This document shows positions 1 to 8,572 of a DNA stretch of 64,000 nucleotides, piece after piece. The DNA is from DATAZK01 sp963731205 (lineage in GTDB: Bacteria; Actinomycetota; Actinomycetes; Frankiales; Frankiaceae). The position numbers were made by a program, and so were the translations under genes. How positions within the stretch are numbered: position 1 is the first letter of the stretch; every line of letters begins with the position of its first letter. A model generated the notes under the pieces. That model worked only from the letters and a program-made list of their open reading frames with translations. It was not told the DNA's origin and searched no databases. Location of the stretch: assembly GCA_963731205.1 (NCBI GenBank), contig CAVSUJ010000001.1, forward strand, positions 1,488,001-1,552,000, in the 5' to 3' direction.

Positions 1-1749
1 TACAGCACGTCCACCGGCGAGTACATCCGCGAGCACTTCTTCGGCGGCGATCCGCGCCTTCGCCGGATGGTCAAGAGCCTCAGCGACGACGACCTGCGCC
101 GGCTTTCGCGCGGCGGCCACGACTACCGCAAGCTCTACGCGGCCTACAAGGCGGCCACCACCCACGAGGGCCAGCCGACCGTCATCCTCGCCCACACCAT
201 CAAGGGCTGGACGCTCGGCGCCGACTTCGAGGCCCGCAACGCCACCCACCAGATGAAGAAGCTGACCAAGGCGGAGCTGAAGGACTTCCGTGACCGGCTC
301 TACCTGCCGATCCGCGACGCCGACCTCGAGGGCGACATCCCGCCCTATTACCACCCGGGCCCTGATTCCGATGAGATCGAGTACATGCGCGAGCGGCGGG
401 CCGCGCTCGGCGGTTCGCTGCCCAGCCGGGTCGTGCGTTCCAAGCCACTGAAGCAGCCTCCGGCCAAGACCTTCGACGTGCTGAAGGGCGGGTCAGGCAA
501 GCAGGCCGTCGCCACCACCATGGCGTTCGTGCGGCTGCTGAAGGAACTGATGAAGGACTCGGAGCTGGGCAAGCGCTTCGTGCCCGTCATTCCCGACGAG
601 GCGCGCACCTTCGGGATGGACTCGCTCTTCCCGACGGCGAAGATCTACTCCCCCGCGGGCCAGCGCTACGAAGCCGTCGACCGTGACCTGCTGCTGTCCT
701 ACCAGGAGTCCAAGACCGGGGTGATCCTGCACGAGGGGATCAGCGAGGCCGGCGCGATGGCCAGCGTCATCGCGGCGGGCACGTCGTACGCCACCCATGG
801 CGTCCCGATGATCCCGGTCTACGTCTTCTACTCGATGTTCGGCTTCCAGCGCACCGGCGACCAGATGTGGGCCTTCGGCGATCAGCTCGGCCGGGGCTTC
901 CTGCTCGGCGCCACCGCCGGCCGCACCACGCTGAACGGCGAGGGGCTGCAGCACCAGGACGGGCATTCGCTGCTGCTCGCCGCGTCCAACCCGGCGTGCG
1001 TGGCGTACGACCCGGCCTTCGCGTTCGAGCTGCGCCACATCATGCGCGACGCGCTGGACCGGATGTACGGCGAGCGCGACGAGGCCGTCTTCTACTACCT
1101 GACGCTCTACAACGAGCCGTTTCCGCAGCCGGCGGAACCCGAAGGGCTCGACGTCAACGGCCTGCTGCGCGGGCTCTACCGGTTCCGGAGCGCCCCGGCA
1201 GACACGGGCGCCGACGGTTCGGCGCGCCCGGCGGTGCAGCTGCTGGCCAGCGGCACGGCCATGCTCGCCGCCCAGCGCGCGCAGGAGCTTCTGGCCGAGG
1301 ACTGGGGCGTGGCGGCAGATCTGTGGTCGGCCACCTCGTGGAACGAGCTGCACCGTGACGGCATCGGCTGCGAGCAGCACAACCTGATCCACCCCGACGA
1401 GCCGGCCCACGTGCCGTACGTGAGTTCGACGCTCGCGCCGGGGGTCCCGATCGTGGCGGTCAGCGACTTCCAGCGCGCCGTGCCCGACCTGATCTCACGC
1501 TGGGTACCGGGCCCGTGGAGCTCGCTGGGCACCGACGGCTATGGCCGCTCCGACACCAGGGCGGCGCTGCGCCGCTGGTTCCGCGTCGACGCCCCCTCCA
1601 TCGCCATCGCCGCGCTCGAGCAGCTGGTCCACAGCGGCCAGGTACGCGCGGAGATCGTGAAGGAAGCGATCGACAAGTACGGGTTCGACAGCGGCCGGGC
1701 GGCCACCGAGCCGGCGATCGAGGACGACGCCGCTCCGGTCAGCGGCTGA
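1..1749 (+). CDS. aceE: Pyruvate dehydrogenase E1 component, homodimeric AceE type (5' end outside window)
   Basis: The frame is open from base 1, so the N-terminal third (about 330 residues of a usual ~900, including most of the thiamine-diphosphate site) lies upstream. The 582 visible residues read as AceE: GGHDYRKLYAAY, an IKGWTLG segment, then LHEGISEAGAM at about residue 245, and a transketolase C-terminal domain near the end. The enzyme decarboxylates pyruvate on ThDP and passes the acetyl group to the lipoyl E2 of the cytosolic pyruvate dehydrogenase complex. No E2 or E3 gene follows; a strong hairpin lies 30 bp past the stop and the next gene is convergent, so aceE ends its transcript here. 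Identity is secure. Confidence 0.96.
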   Translation, partial: YSTSTGEYIREHFFGGDPRLRRMVKSLSDDDLRRLSRGGHDYRKLYAAYKAATTHEGQPTVILAHTIKGWTLGADFEARNATHQMKKLTKAELKDFRDRLYLPIRDADLEGDIPPYYHPGPDSDEIEYMRERRAALGGSLPSRVVRSKPLKQPPAKTFDVLKGGSGKQAVATTMAFVRLLKELMKDSELGKRFVPVIPDEARTFGMDSLFPTAKIYSPAGQRYEAVDRDLLLSYQESKTGVILHEGISEAGAMASVIAAGTSYATHGVPMIPVYVFYSMFGFQRTGDQMWAFGDQLGRGFLLGATAGRTTLNGEGLQHQDGHSLLLAASNPACVAYDPAFAFELRHIMRDALDRMYGERDEAVFYYLTLYNEPFPQPAEPEGLDVNGLLRGLYRFRSAPADTGADGSARPAVQLLASGTAMLAAQRAQELLAEDWGVAADLWSATSWNELHRDGIGCEQHNLIHPDEPAHVPYVSSTLAPGVPIVAVSDFQRAVPDLISRWVPGPWSSLGTDGYGRSDTRAALRRWFRVDAPSIAIAALEQLVHSGQVRAEIVKEAIDKYGFDSGRAATEPAIEDDAAPVSG

Positions 1750-1780
1750 GGGCGGTCGCCAGGCCCGGCTCACACGTGGA

Positions 1781-1822
1781 AACGCACCGGTCCTGACCCC
1801 CGCGGGCCAGAACCGGTGCGTT
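1781..1822. terminator. Bidirectional hairpin between aceE and the VanY-type gene
   Basis: Perfect 11-bp arms (AACGCACCGGT and ACCGGTGCGTT) flank a 20-nt GC-rich loop that can extend the stem. It sits between two convergent genes. There is no clear U-tract, which is common for actinobacterial terminators. Confidence 0.7.
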
Positions 1823-1853
1823 GCTCAGCGGTAGTGCGCTATCAGGCCAGCTG

Positions 1854-2471
1854 TCAGGCCCACGTCATGAGGTCGACGCGGATGCCGTAGCCGTGCATGG
1901 TGCCGCCGTCGCCGACCCACTCCCAGTGCCAGGCCTCATCGAGGTTGCCGGGGTGGTTCCAGCCCCACTCGCCGGCGTGTGCGACCAGCCAGCGGTAGCC
2001 GATGGAGTTGAAGGTCAGGCTTCCGTTCTGGTCCCGGAGGTCGACGGCCTTGCCCCAGCCGTGGTTGCTGGTTCCGGGGATCGCGGCGTTGCCGCAGATG
2101 CCCAGGCTGCACCAGTAGTTGCGCTCGTAGACCTGGCCGGCGTAGTCGCGGTAGCACTCGACGGCCGAGAGGTAGACGCCGTCGCGGCGAGCGGCGGCGA
2201 TCATGCCCTCGAAGCTGCCGACCGTGGGCCGGTAGAGGGTGCAGCTGCTGTTCACCACGTACAGCTGCGATGCGGGCAGCTGGCCGTTCGTGTAACCCAT
2301 GATGGTGGTCGGGTGATTCGCCGGGTTGATCGGATTGATGGAGCTTCCCGAACCCGCGGTGCAGCCGCTGACAGCAAGGACGGCCGCGAAGAGCGCGATC
2401 ATGAGCAGGCCGAGCCGAGACAAGGGGTTCCGCTTCGACGCAGTAGCGCGCCTCAGGACGGCGACGGACAT
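1854..2471 (-). CDS. VanY/M15B-type D-alanyl-D-alanine carboxypeptidase, lipoprotein
   Basis: The 205-residue product has a signal peptide with lipobox VSGC (Cys37), so it is probably anchored outside the membrane. The M15B zinc and catalytic motifs are intact: SNHGWGKAVDL (His137, Asp144) and WHWEW (His182). It should trim terminal D-Ala from peptidoglycan stem peptides. The frame is open upstream, but I chose the ATG at 2471 because GGAGG lies about 6 nt before it and the lipoprotein signal starts there. No vancomycin-resistance genes are near, so a housekeeping wall-remodelling role is more likely than resistance. Confidence 0.88.
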   Translation of the reverse strand: MSVAVLRRATASKRNPLSRLGLLMIALFAAVLAVSGCTAGSGSSINPINPANHPTTIMGYTNGQLPASQLYVVNSSCTLYRPTVGSFEGMIAAARRDGVYLSAVECYRDYAGQVYERNYWCSLGICGNAAIPGTSNHGWGKAVDLRDQNGSLTFNSIGYRWLVAHAGEWGWNHPGNLDEAWHWEWVGDGGTMHGYGIRVDLMTWA

Positions 2472-2807
2472 GAGAGCCTCCACGACGCCTGCAGGGATCA
2501 GCCGGCCGCTGTTCACAGCGGGCCTTTGCATCAGCACCCGTCCGGGATCACGTCCAGGCCGCTCACCGGCGTCGGCGTCCTGGCTGGACGTCCGCTTCCG
2601 GGTGTGGATCCACCGCCCCTGCCCAGGGTTAAGGTCGAGGCGCACCGGGAGCGGGCAGGATTCGGCATATCCCCGGTGCGGCCCCTTTGCAGGGGCACCC
2701 CTGTTGCATCGGATGGCCTAACGGCCGCCTGAACCCCGAATTTCCCGTCCTTTTTCTATGATCCGTTTCTGGCGCATCACTGCAGGTCAGATGGGCAAGA
2801 CAGAGAC
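2472..2807. other. Divergent intergenic region with small inverted repeats
   Basis: 336 bp between the VanY-type gene and the next rightward gene hold no convincing gene. At 2681-2703 two overlapping inverted repeats occur: GCCCCT-ttgc-AGGGGC and CAGGGG-ca-CCCCTG. They could be an operator or attenuator, but nothing links them to a known regulator. Confidence 0.4.
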
Positions 2808-2993
2808 ATGAGCGACACCGGCGAGCAAGGTATGACCCCGCAGGACCCCGCTGACCGCGGAGGTATCGGCGGGGGGATAATTCCGGACGATAAGGGCGAA
2901 GGGGACGAGCAGGCCACCGAGTTGGCCGCCCGCCAAAAGGGTGACGAAGACGAGGGAAGTGAGCGGGACGGCAGCCGATCCAGCGGAGGCTGA
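2808..2993 (+). CDS. Small acidic Gly-rich hypothetical protein (61 aa)
   Basis: I do not recognise a family. The product is hydrophilic and very acidic (GIGGGIIPDDKGEGDEQ, then KGDEDEGSERDG), without membrane segment or cysteine, and looks intrinsically disordered. It overlaps the start of the AlkB-like gene by about 35 bp, suggesting translational coupling. There is no strong Shine-Dalgarno before the ATG, so it could be spurious; composition typical of genuine small actinobacterial acidic proteins is the main support. Confidence 0.45.
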   Translation: MSDTGEQGMTPQDPADRGGIGGGIIPDDKGEGDEQATELAARQKGDEDEGSERDGSRSSGG

Positions 2994-3633
2994 CGCTGGT
3001 GGCCCCGAGCGGCTGTGGCTCGATCGCGGCAGCTGGGTGGATCTGTGGCGCGGATGGCGGCGTGACGAGGGCGCCGCGTTCCGGGAGCTCGCGTCGACGC
3101 TTCCCTGGCGGCAGTCCAAGCTCTGGCGCTACGACCACTACGTGATCGAGCCCCGGCTCGGCACGTCCGTGAGCCCCGCGGCACACCCGGTCCTCGCCGA
3201 CGCGTCGCTCCTGCTGCGCCGGACGTACGGGGTGGATTTCCTGGGCCCGGCGCTCGCGTACTACCGGGACGGCCGCGACGCGCTCGGCGCCCACCGGGAT
3301 CGGGATCTGCGCTACACGTCCGAGACGCTCGTCGCGATCCTCACGTTCGGCAGCCGGCGCCCGTGGCAGCTGACCCCTTTGCGGCCATCGGGCCCGACCC
3401 GTCCGCATCCCCGGATCCGGGGCGAGCAGCCGGGCGTGATCGATCTGCAGCCGTCCGACGGCGACCTTTTCGTCCTCGGCGGGCGTGCCCAGGCCGACTG
3501 GCTCCACGGGGTGCCGCCGGTGCCCGGCCTGCACACCGGACGGATCTCGGCCCAATGGCGCTGGACCTCCCACACCGGACCGCCCGAGCGCGGACCCGGG
3601 TATCGGGCTCCTAGAAACTTCTCGAGGAACTAA
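2959..3633 (+). CDS. AlkB-like 2-oxoglutarate/Fe(II) dioxygenase
   Basis: The 224-residue product has the 2OG-Fe(II) triad: HRD at His112/Asp114, distal His183 (WLHGVP), and the 2-oxoglutarate-binding Arg195 in GRISAQWRWT. AlkB proteins oxidatively demethylate alkylated bases or, in some branches, other substrates; which applies here cannot be told. I chose GTG 2959 because GAGGGA precedes it by 5-6 nt; an in-frame GTG at 2941 is the alternative. It converges on the PHP gene with a 4-bp overlap at the stops. No ada or other alkylation-repair gene is nearby. Confidence 0.85.
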   Translation: MSGTAADPAEADAGGPERLWLDRGSWVDLWRGWRRDEGAAFRELASTLPWRQSKLWRYDHYVIEPRLGTSVSPAAHPVLADASLLLRRTYGVDFLGPALAYYRDGRDALGAHRDRDLRYTSETLVAILTFGSRRPWQLTPLRPSGPTRPHPRIRGEQPGVIDLQPSDGDLFVLGGRAQADWLHGVPPVPGLHTGRISAQWRWTSHTGPPERGPGYRAPRNFSRN

Positions 3634-4664
3634 TCGCGCTGACGCCCGGCCCAAGCGAGCAAGTCATCCACGGCCCAGGTGTTGACGACCGTCTCCGCCG
3701 GGACGCCGCAGGCCGCCGCCCGGTCGCAGCCGTAGGGCTGCCATTCCAGCTGGCCCGGAGCGTGGGCATCGGTGTCGATGCTGATACGGCAGCCGGCCTC
3801 CACGGCCAGCCGCAGCAGCCGCTTCGGCGGGTCGAGGCGTTCGGGTCGTGAGTTGACCTCCACGGCGACGCCGAACTTGGCACAGGCGGCAAAGACGATC
3901 TCGGCGTCGAACTCCGATTCCGGACGCCCGCGTCCGACCACGATGCGGCCGGTGCAATGGCCGATGACGTCGACGTGGGGGTTGGCGATCGCCCGCACCA
4001 TCCGCGGGGTCATGTGCTCGGCCGGCATCCGCAGCTTGGAGTGCACCGAAGCAACGACGATGTCGAGCTCGGCCAGGAGCTCCGGATCCTGGTCGAGGGT
4101 GCCGTCCTCGAGGATGTCGACCTCGATCCCGGTCAGCAGCCGGAACGGGGCGAGATCCTCGTTGACCTTGGCGACGACGTCGAGCTGCTGGCGCAGCCGC
4201 TCGGCGGACAACCCGTTGGCGACCTTGAGCCGGGGCGAATGGTCGGTGAGCACCATGTATTCGTGGCCGAGCGCGGCGCCGGCGCGGGCCATCTCCTCGA
4301 TCGGGGAGCCGCCGTCGGACCAGTCGCTGTGGGTGTGCAGATCGCCTTTCAGCGCGGCCCGCAGCTTGGCGCCTCCCTCGGCGACCGGGGTGCCGGCCGT
4401 CGCTTCGAGCCGGCGCAGATACACCGGCACCTCGCCGGCCAGCGCTTCGGTGATCGTGCGGGCGATGACGTCGCCGATGCCGGCGAGCTCGGTGAGGGTG
4501 CCCGCCTGCGCGCGGGTCTGCAGCTCGTCGCCGCTGAGTGATTCGACGGTCGCGGCAGCGCGGCGGAAAGCGCGTACCCGGTAGGTGGGCTCGTGGGCGC
4601 GCTCGAGCAAGTACCCGATGCGGCGCAGGGTCTCGACAGGATCGGGGGCGGGAGAGTCGCTCAC
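3630..4664 (-). CDS. PHP-domain phosphoesterase with N-terminal helix-hairpin-helix (PolX C-terminal-like)
   Basis: Residues 1-90 resemble the Pol beta/PolX N-terminal region, with a helix-hairpin-helix at about 58-78 (ELAGIGDVIARTI). From 105 onward is a complete PHP metal site: GDLHTHSD (His110, His112), VLTDHS, GIEVDILEDG, VASVHSK, IGHCTGR and DTDAH. It looks like the PHP half of bacterial PolX with the polymerase palm missing. PHP proteins hydrolyse phosphoesters with three metals, so an exonuclease or phosphatase role in DNA metabolism is plausible. At 344 aa it matches the stand-alone actinobacterial family. Confidence 0.85.
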   Translation of the reverse strand: MSDSPAPDPVETLRRIGYLLERAHEPTYRVRAFRRAAATVESLSGDELQTRAQAGTLTELAGIGDVIARTITEALAGEVPVYLRRLEATAGTPVAEGGAKLRAALKGDLHTHSDWSDGGSPIEEMARAGAALGHEYMVLTDHSPRLKVANGLSAERLRQQLDVVAKVNEDLAPFRLLTGIEVDILEDGTLDQDPELLAELDIVVASVHSKLRMPAEHMTPRMVRAIANPHVDVIGHCTGRIVVGRGRPESEFDAEIVFAACAKFGVAVEVNSRPERLDPPKRLLRLAVEAGCRISIDTDAHAPGQLEWQPYGCDRAAACGVPAETVVNTWAVDDLLAWAGRQRD

Positions 4665-4697
4665 GCCTCTAGGTTGCCGCAGATCGACGAGCTGGAC

Positions 4698-5123
4698 TCA
4701 GCCGTCGTGCTCGCCCATGAGCAGCGCCAGCTCGCCGTCGAGGTCGAGGAACCCCGCCTCCTGGCCGAGCGGGATCCGGGCGTAGGTACGCAGCAGGAAC
4801 TCGGTGGTGCCGGCCAGCGGGAGTACGAAGGTGGCGGAACCGTGGGGACTGCTGGTGCGCAGGTACAGCACGGCAGCACCGTCACGCTCGCCCGGCCAGA
4901 GCTGGACGTCGCCGTCGCCGGCCGGAGCGTTGAGGCCCTCCTCGAGGAGGCTGCGGGCGAAGGTCCAGGTGACCCATTCGCCGCCCTCGACGAGGAAGTT
5001 CAGTGTGATGGCGAAGGGGTCTTCGGTGTGGAACCCGAAGCGGGCCGTGACCGGAACCGGTGCGTCGCCGGGCATCAGGAGGTCCAGGACCAACTCGGTG
5101 CTGACGTAGGTCGTGGCGTCCAT
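4698..5123 (-). CDS. SsgA/SsgB-family sporulation and cell-division regulator
   Basis: The 141-residue protein begins with an ELVLDLL segment and follows the SsgA-like fold throughout, with DPFAITLNFLVEGGEWVTWTFARSLLEEGL and a C-terminal acidic stretch. SsgB recruits FtsZ to septum sites in Streptomyces, and family members occur in morphologically complex actinomycetes. Length equals the usual 135-145 aa. The gene is monocistronic; its upstream region carries a repeated 14-bp element. Whether it is the SsgB orthologue or another paralogue cannot be decided here. Confidence 0.88.
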   Translation of the reverse strand: MDATTYVSTELVLDLLMPGDAPVPVTARFGFHTEDPFAITLNFLVEGGEWVTWTFARSLLEEGLNAPAGDGDVQLWPGERDGAAVLYLRTSSPHGSATFVLPLAGTTEFLLRTYARIPLGQEAGFLDLDGELALLMGEHDG

Positions 5124-5184
5124 GAAAAGTGCGCTCCCTGCCTGGCCCTGGAGGTCCTCCGTAAGGCCCCCTGACGATCCCTAG

Positions 5185-5267
5185 AACCAGTTTTCTACCG
5201 GGAAAGTGACGCCCTTTGTATGCCAGGTTGCAGAAGTCACCCGGTCGGACGGCAACTAGTTTTCGAC
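5185..5267. promoter_or_regulatory. Pair of 14-bp direct repeats upstream of the SsgB-like gene
   Basis: AACCAGTTTTCTAC (5185-5198) and AACTAGTTTTCGAC (5254-5267) match at 12 of 14 positions and lie 69 bp apart in the divergent promoter region. They are less GC-rich than the surroundings. They may bind a regulator of the SsgB-like gene or of the exported protein at 5353. Confidence 0.4.
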
Positions 5268-5352
5268 ACGCCGTCGCTTCGGGCGATTAATCCGTTTTGT
5301 CGTCGAGCAAAGAACCCGTAACGCACGTCACACCTAGTTCGTTGGACCTGTC

Positions 5353-6126
5353 GTGCCTACCCCTCTGGTCGCGGCCGCGAGCGCGGTTGTCGTCGCGCTC
5401 GGTGGGGTCGGGGTCGGCAGCATGCTGCTGCACGGCGGTGGCACGTCCTCGGCCGCGGCCTCTAAAGTGCCAGCGCTCGCTGCCGATCCGACGGGGCGTC
5501 CGGCGCACTCGCGCTTCGTCTACTCGCCGCCGCAGCCGCAGTCCTCGCTGCCCGGTCTCGCACCGGTGCAGGGGCAGGCCCCGGACGCGGGTCCGGGCCC
5601 GGCAGAGGGGCCTTCGTACATCCCGCGGGGGCAGCCGAAAGCGGCGCTCGGTCAGCTGCCCGCAGCCCGCAGCAGCCCGCAGGCGACGACGTGGACGCTG
5701 TATCTGTCCGGCGGGGATCTGCTCCAGCCCGATCCCGGGGTCGCGGTAGCGACGCATCAGAGCGTCGGACCCTCGCTCGGAGGCGCCTGCGCCCCGGGCC
5801 TGTCCAACCGGTGGCAGTCCCCAGCGACCGCGACGATCCCCTTGCACGGGACGATTCCGGGGCTGCTCCGCGTGCAGGCACCCGGCAGCGTCGAGCTTCA
5901 GCTCAGCCTCGTCATTTCGACGCTCGGCGGTAGCTGCTCGGTGGTCAGCTCAACCTCGGCGGCGGCGTCCGGCGATCAAGCCGTGTCCTTCACGTTGCCG
6001 CGCGTCGATGTCGATGTGACGTCCAACGAGAATGTCGGCCTGGTGGTCGCCGCGTCCGGCTCGGCGACGGTGACGAGCACCGCGGCCGCCCCGAGCTACG
6101 TGATCTTGCCGACGCCGCCGCAGTAG
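5353..6126 (+). CDS. Exported or membrane-anchored hypothetical protein
   Basis: The family is not recognised. An N-terminal hydrophobic segment (residues 4-25) acts as signal or anchor, followed by a Pro/Gly/Ala-rich linker to about residue 110. The C-terminal part is Ser/Thr/Val-rich and probably beta-rich. Two cysteines in the distal half (GGACAPG and GGSCSVV) could form a disulphide. The GTG at 5353 is the earliest start giving the hydrophobic segment; no good Shine-Dalgarno is visible. It ends 2 bp from the convergent AurF-like gene. Confidence 0.65.
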   Translation: MPTPLVAAASAVVVALGGVGVGSMLLHGGGTSSAAASKVPALAADPTGRPAHSRFVYSPPQPQSSLPGLAPVQGQAPDAGPGPAEGPSYIPRGQPKAALGQLPAARSSPQATTWTLYLSGGDLLQPDPGVAVATHQSVGPSLGGACAPGLSNRWQSPATATIPLHGTIPGLLRVQAPGSVELQLSLVISTLGGSCSVVSSTSAAASGDQAVSFTLPRVDVDVTSNENVGLVVAASGSATVTSTAAAPSYVILPTPPQ

Positions 6127-6128
6127 CG

Positions 6129-7058
6129 TCAGCCGCTCGGCGACCAGAGACCCGCCCGCTGATAGATCCACCGCGCCGCTGCCACGTCGAGCAGGCCGAG
6201 TTCTTCGAAGTCGGCCATGACCTTGCGGGCAGCCCAGGCCTTCGTCGCGCGCCATGTCGGATTGGTGGCGGCGGCCTGCTTCGCCTCGCTGATGTCGAGC
6301 CCGACGGCTCCGTACGCGCGGGGGTGCACGAGGCGCTCCGCCGCGGTCACGCAAGCGATGGCGATGCGGACCGAACTCACGAATCGGCGTACGCCATGGA
6401 CGTTCTCCCACTGCCGCCCGAGCTCTTCGGCGGCATAACGCATATGACGCGCTTCCTCGACGACGTGGATGCGCATCACGTCACGCACCAGCGGCTGCAC
6501 GTCCTCGTCCTTCACCGCCTCGCGTTGCAGGGCGTCGAGCACTTCCTCGACGAAAAGGGCGCCGGCGAAGATCTCCGACGGCGTGGCGGTGGCGCGGAAG
6601 AACTTTCCCAGCGCCTTGCCCTTACGGCCGGGCCCGTACGCGGGGCAGCCGAGCTTGTCCGACATCTTGCCGAACATGACCGAATGCCGGCACTCGTCGG
6701 CGATCTCGGTCAGGGCGTACTGGACGTGCTGGGTCTGCGGGTCCTGCTCGTAGACGTGGCGGGTGAGCATGGAGATCAGGATCAGCTCGAACCAGATGCC
6801 GACGCTGGAGATGCTCGAGGCCTCGTGGCGGGTGAGGTCGGCGCGCTGACGCTCGCTCATCGCGTCCCAGATCGGGGTGCCGTAGAGGGAGCTGCGGTGC
6901 CAGGGGACGCTCGGGGCGTCGGATTCGAGTGGGGCTTCCCAATCGATCTCGACGAGGGGGTCGTAGCTCGCCTTTTGCGAGGAGCGGATCAGCCGGGCGG
7001 CCAGTGCTTCGCGGCCAACTCGTTCGCGGTGCTCCCGGGGCGAGTCGATAACTGTCAT
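6129..7058 (-). CDS. AurF-like diiron oxygenase
   Basis: The 309-residue protein matches the AurF (p-aminobenzoate N-oxygenase)/ferritin-like diiron family. Carboxylate and histidine ligands are visible: Glu91 region (WFELIL), ExxH at Glu122-His125 (IADECRHSVMF), Glu171/172 (FVEEVLDA), His198 and ExxH at Glu202-His205 (VVEEARHMRYA). The family hydroxylates or N-oxygenates small substrates; the substrate here is unknown. I start at ATG 7058 rather than an upstream ATG at 7088, because the latter would place a 19-bp palindrome inside the gene. A MerR-type regulator lies immediately upstream on the same strand. Confidence 0.82.
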   Translation of the reverse strand: MTVIDSPREHRERVGREALAARLIRSSQKASYDPLVEIDWEAPLESDAPSVPWHRSSLYGTPIWDAMSERQRADLTRHEASSISSVGIWFELILISMLTRHVYEQDPQTQHVQYALTEIADECRHSVMFGKMSDKLGCPAYGPGRKGKALGKFFRATATPSEIFAGALFVEEVLDALQREAVKDEDVQPLVRDVMRIHVVEEARHMRYAAEELGRQWENVHGVRRFVSSVRIAIACVTAAERLVHPRAYGAVGLDISEAKQAAATNPTWRATKAWAARKVMADFEELGLLDVAAARWIYQRAGLWSPSG

Positions 7059-7069
7059 GCACCGAGGAT

Positions 7070-7088
7070 GTGACATCGTCGATGTCAC
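7070..7088. promoter_or_regulatory. 19-bp perfect palindrome, probable operator of the AurF-like gene
   Basis: GTGACATCGTCGATGTCAC consists of perfect 9-bp arms around one central base. It ends 12 bp upstream of the AurF-like ATG and starts just beyond the stop of the MerR-type regulator. Position and symmetry indicate a repressor or activator site. Confidence 0.65.
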
Positions 7089-7103
7089 GTCAAGGGTGGC
7101 GTA

Positions 7104-7850
7104 TCACTCGTTTGAGGGAGTCGCCTGCGGGAACACGGTCGGGACGATCTCGTCCACCCGGTCGCGCATCGCCGCCCTGAAGTTGGCCAGCAGCGCCTGC
7201 CCGGCGATCGGCACCAGAGCCGCCACCAGGTCACGCATGTGCTCCCACTCCTCCTCCGGCATGCCGCGCTCGACGAAGTCCCGCCAGACAGTGGTGGCGA
7301 TGAGGTCCACGAAGACGCTGGCCACGGCCTTGGCGTGCGCGGAGATGAGGGGTTGGGCCGCCATCACGGCCGCCGCCGGTACACCCAGCGCGATGACCTG
7401 CTGGCCCGCTTCGATCAGGTCGGGCTGCAGCAGCCGGAGCCGCCCGTTCGGCAGCACCTTGACGATCCCGCCGGCGGCCAGCTGCTCGACCAGCCCCGGG
7501 TCGGGAGGCACCCCCGCGCGGACGGCGAGCTCTGTCGCGTCGATCTCCTCCTCGGCCTCCGGCCGCCACGGATCGCGCACGGTGCGCAGCATCGCCAGCG
7601 CGAGATTCGCCGTCTGGCGCGACTGCGCCGCCAGCACGCGCTCGACGGCCGCGAGCGTGAGACCCTCCGCGAGCAGGTCTCTGACCAGGGTGAGCTGCTC
7701 GATGTGGTCGGCGCCGTAGTAGCCGGTGCGGCCCGCCAGCCGCGGCGGCGCAAGCAGGCCGCGGCCCGCATACGCGCGCACGTTGCGCACGGTCATCCCG
7801 ACCTTGCGAGCCAGCTCATCGATCGTCAGCTCGTCCGGACCCCTGGGCAT
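7104..7850 (-). CDS. MerR-family transcriptional regulator
   Basis: The N-terminus is a winged MerR HTH (LTIDELARKVGMTVRNVRAY, then GRTGYYGADHIEQL) at about residues 8-75. It is followed by a long helical effector domain that lacks the cysteines of metal-sensing MerR proteins, so an organic ligand is more likely. The length of 248 aa exceeds classical MerR (about 140). I use ATG 7850 since the HTH begins directly after it. It precedes the AurF-like oxygenase in the same direction with the palindrome between them, which suggests control of that gene. Confidence 0.82.
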   Translation of the reverse strand: MPRGPDELTIDELARKVGMTVRNVRAYAGRGLLAPPRLAGRTGYYGADHIEQLTLVRDLLAEGLTLAAVERVLAAQSRQTANLALAMLRTVRDPWRPEAEEEIDATELAVRAGVPPDPGLVEQLAAGGIVKVLPNGRLRLLQPDLIEAGQQVIALGVPAAAVMAAQPLISAHAKAVASVFVDLIATTVWRDFVERGMPEEEWEHMRDLVAALVPIAGQALLANFRAAMRDRVDEIVPTVFPQATPSNE

Positions 7851-7957
7851 CCGGTGCAGGCTATCGCCGGAAGCGGCGGGACGCGCGCGTCCTGGCGTCA
7901 GGCCGCCGGTGTCCGATACCTGACTTCTGACTGCGAGAGCGAGAGCCACGTCACATC

Positions 7958-8572
7958 ATGAGCGCCATGGCAAAAGCGCAGCGCATCCAGGAACGCGATC
8001 GGCGAGGATCGACCGCTCCCCTGCCGCCTGCCGGCGACTGGATCGTCAACACCGGTTCGTCGAGGGTCTCGTTCAGTGGCCGCGCGTCGCGGATCGCTCC
8101 GACGGTGCGCGCCGAGTTCGGCGCGGTGCACGGCGGCCTGCACCTGGCGGACGACCCGAATGGTTCGCGTGTCGGCGTGTGCGTCGACGTCCGGACGGTG
8201 ACCACGGGAAACCCGGTGTGGGACGAATTGCTGCGTGTTGCCGACCCGTTCCGGGCAACGCAGCACCCGCTGGCGCACTACTCGAGCAGCGCCGTGCGGT
8301 GGAGGGGATCAGGATTCGGCGTGCAGGGCCATCTCGAGATCGCCGGAGTGAAGGTGGCGCTGGCGCTCGAAGCGACAGTGCTGGAGAACGGCGACGGCAC
8401 CGTCACACTGGATGCCCAGGGAACGATCGACCCGCGCGACGCCCGCATCCGGCTCGATCTTCCCGGGTCGCGCCTGCTCATGCCTCGCGAGCTGCGACTT
8501 TCGATCGCCGTCAGCGCGAGCCGAACCCGGCCGGCGGCGGTGCCGAAGCAGCGATTCGCGCTCGCGTCGTGA
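7958..8572 (+). CDS. YceI-family protein
   Basis: The 204-residue product shows the YceI lipocalin-like pattern: WIVNTGSSRVSFSGR near the start, repeated beta strands, HPLAHYSSSAV (Phe/His...Ser motif typical of YceI) and GHLEIAGVKVALAL. YceI proteins bind isoprenoid-type lipids in a beta barrel. No signal peptide is seen, so it is predicted cytosolic. It is divergent from the MerR-type gene; the sequence GTCACATC abuts its ATG and resembles one arm of the 7070-7088 palindrome. Confidence 0.82.
   Translation: MSAMAKAQRIQERDRRGSTAPLPPAGDWIVNTGSSRVSFSGRASRIAPTVRAEFGAVHGGLHLADDPNGSRVGVCVDVRTVTTGNPVWDELLRVADPFRATQHPLAHYSSSAVRWRGSGFGVQGHLEIAGVKVALALEATVLENGDGTVTLDAQGTIDPRDARIRLDLPGSRLLMPRELRLSIAVSASRTRPAAVPKQRFALAS

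Noticed and set aside
1854..2471. Vancomycin-resistance gene (vanY)
   Set aside because: No vanHAX or VanRS genes are nearby; M15B carboxypeptidases are common wall enzymes in actinomycetes.
5265..5269. GACAC as a WhiA-type site near the SsgB-like gene
   Set aside because: Five bases are too short to mean anything in GC-rich DNA.
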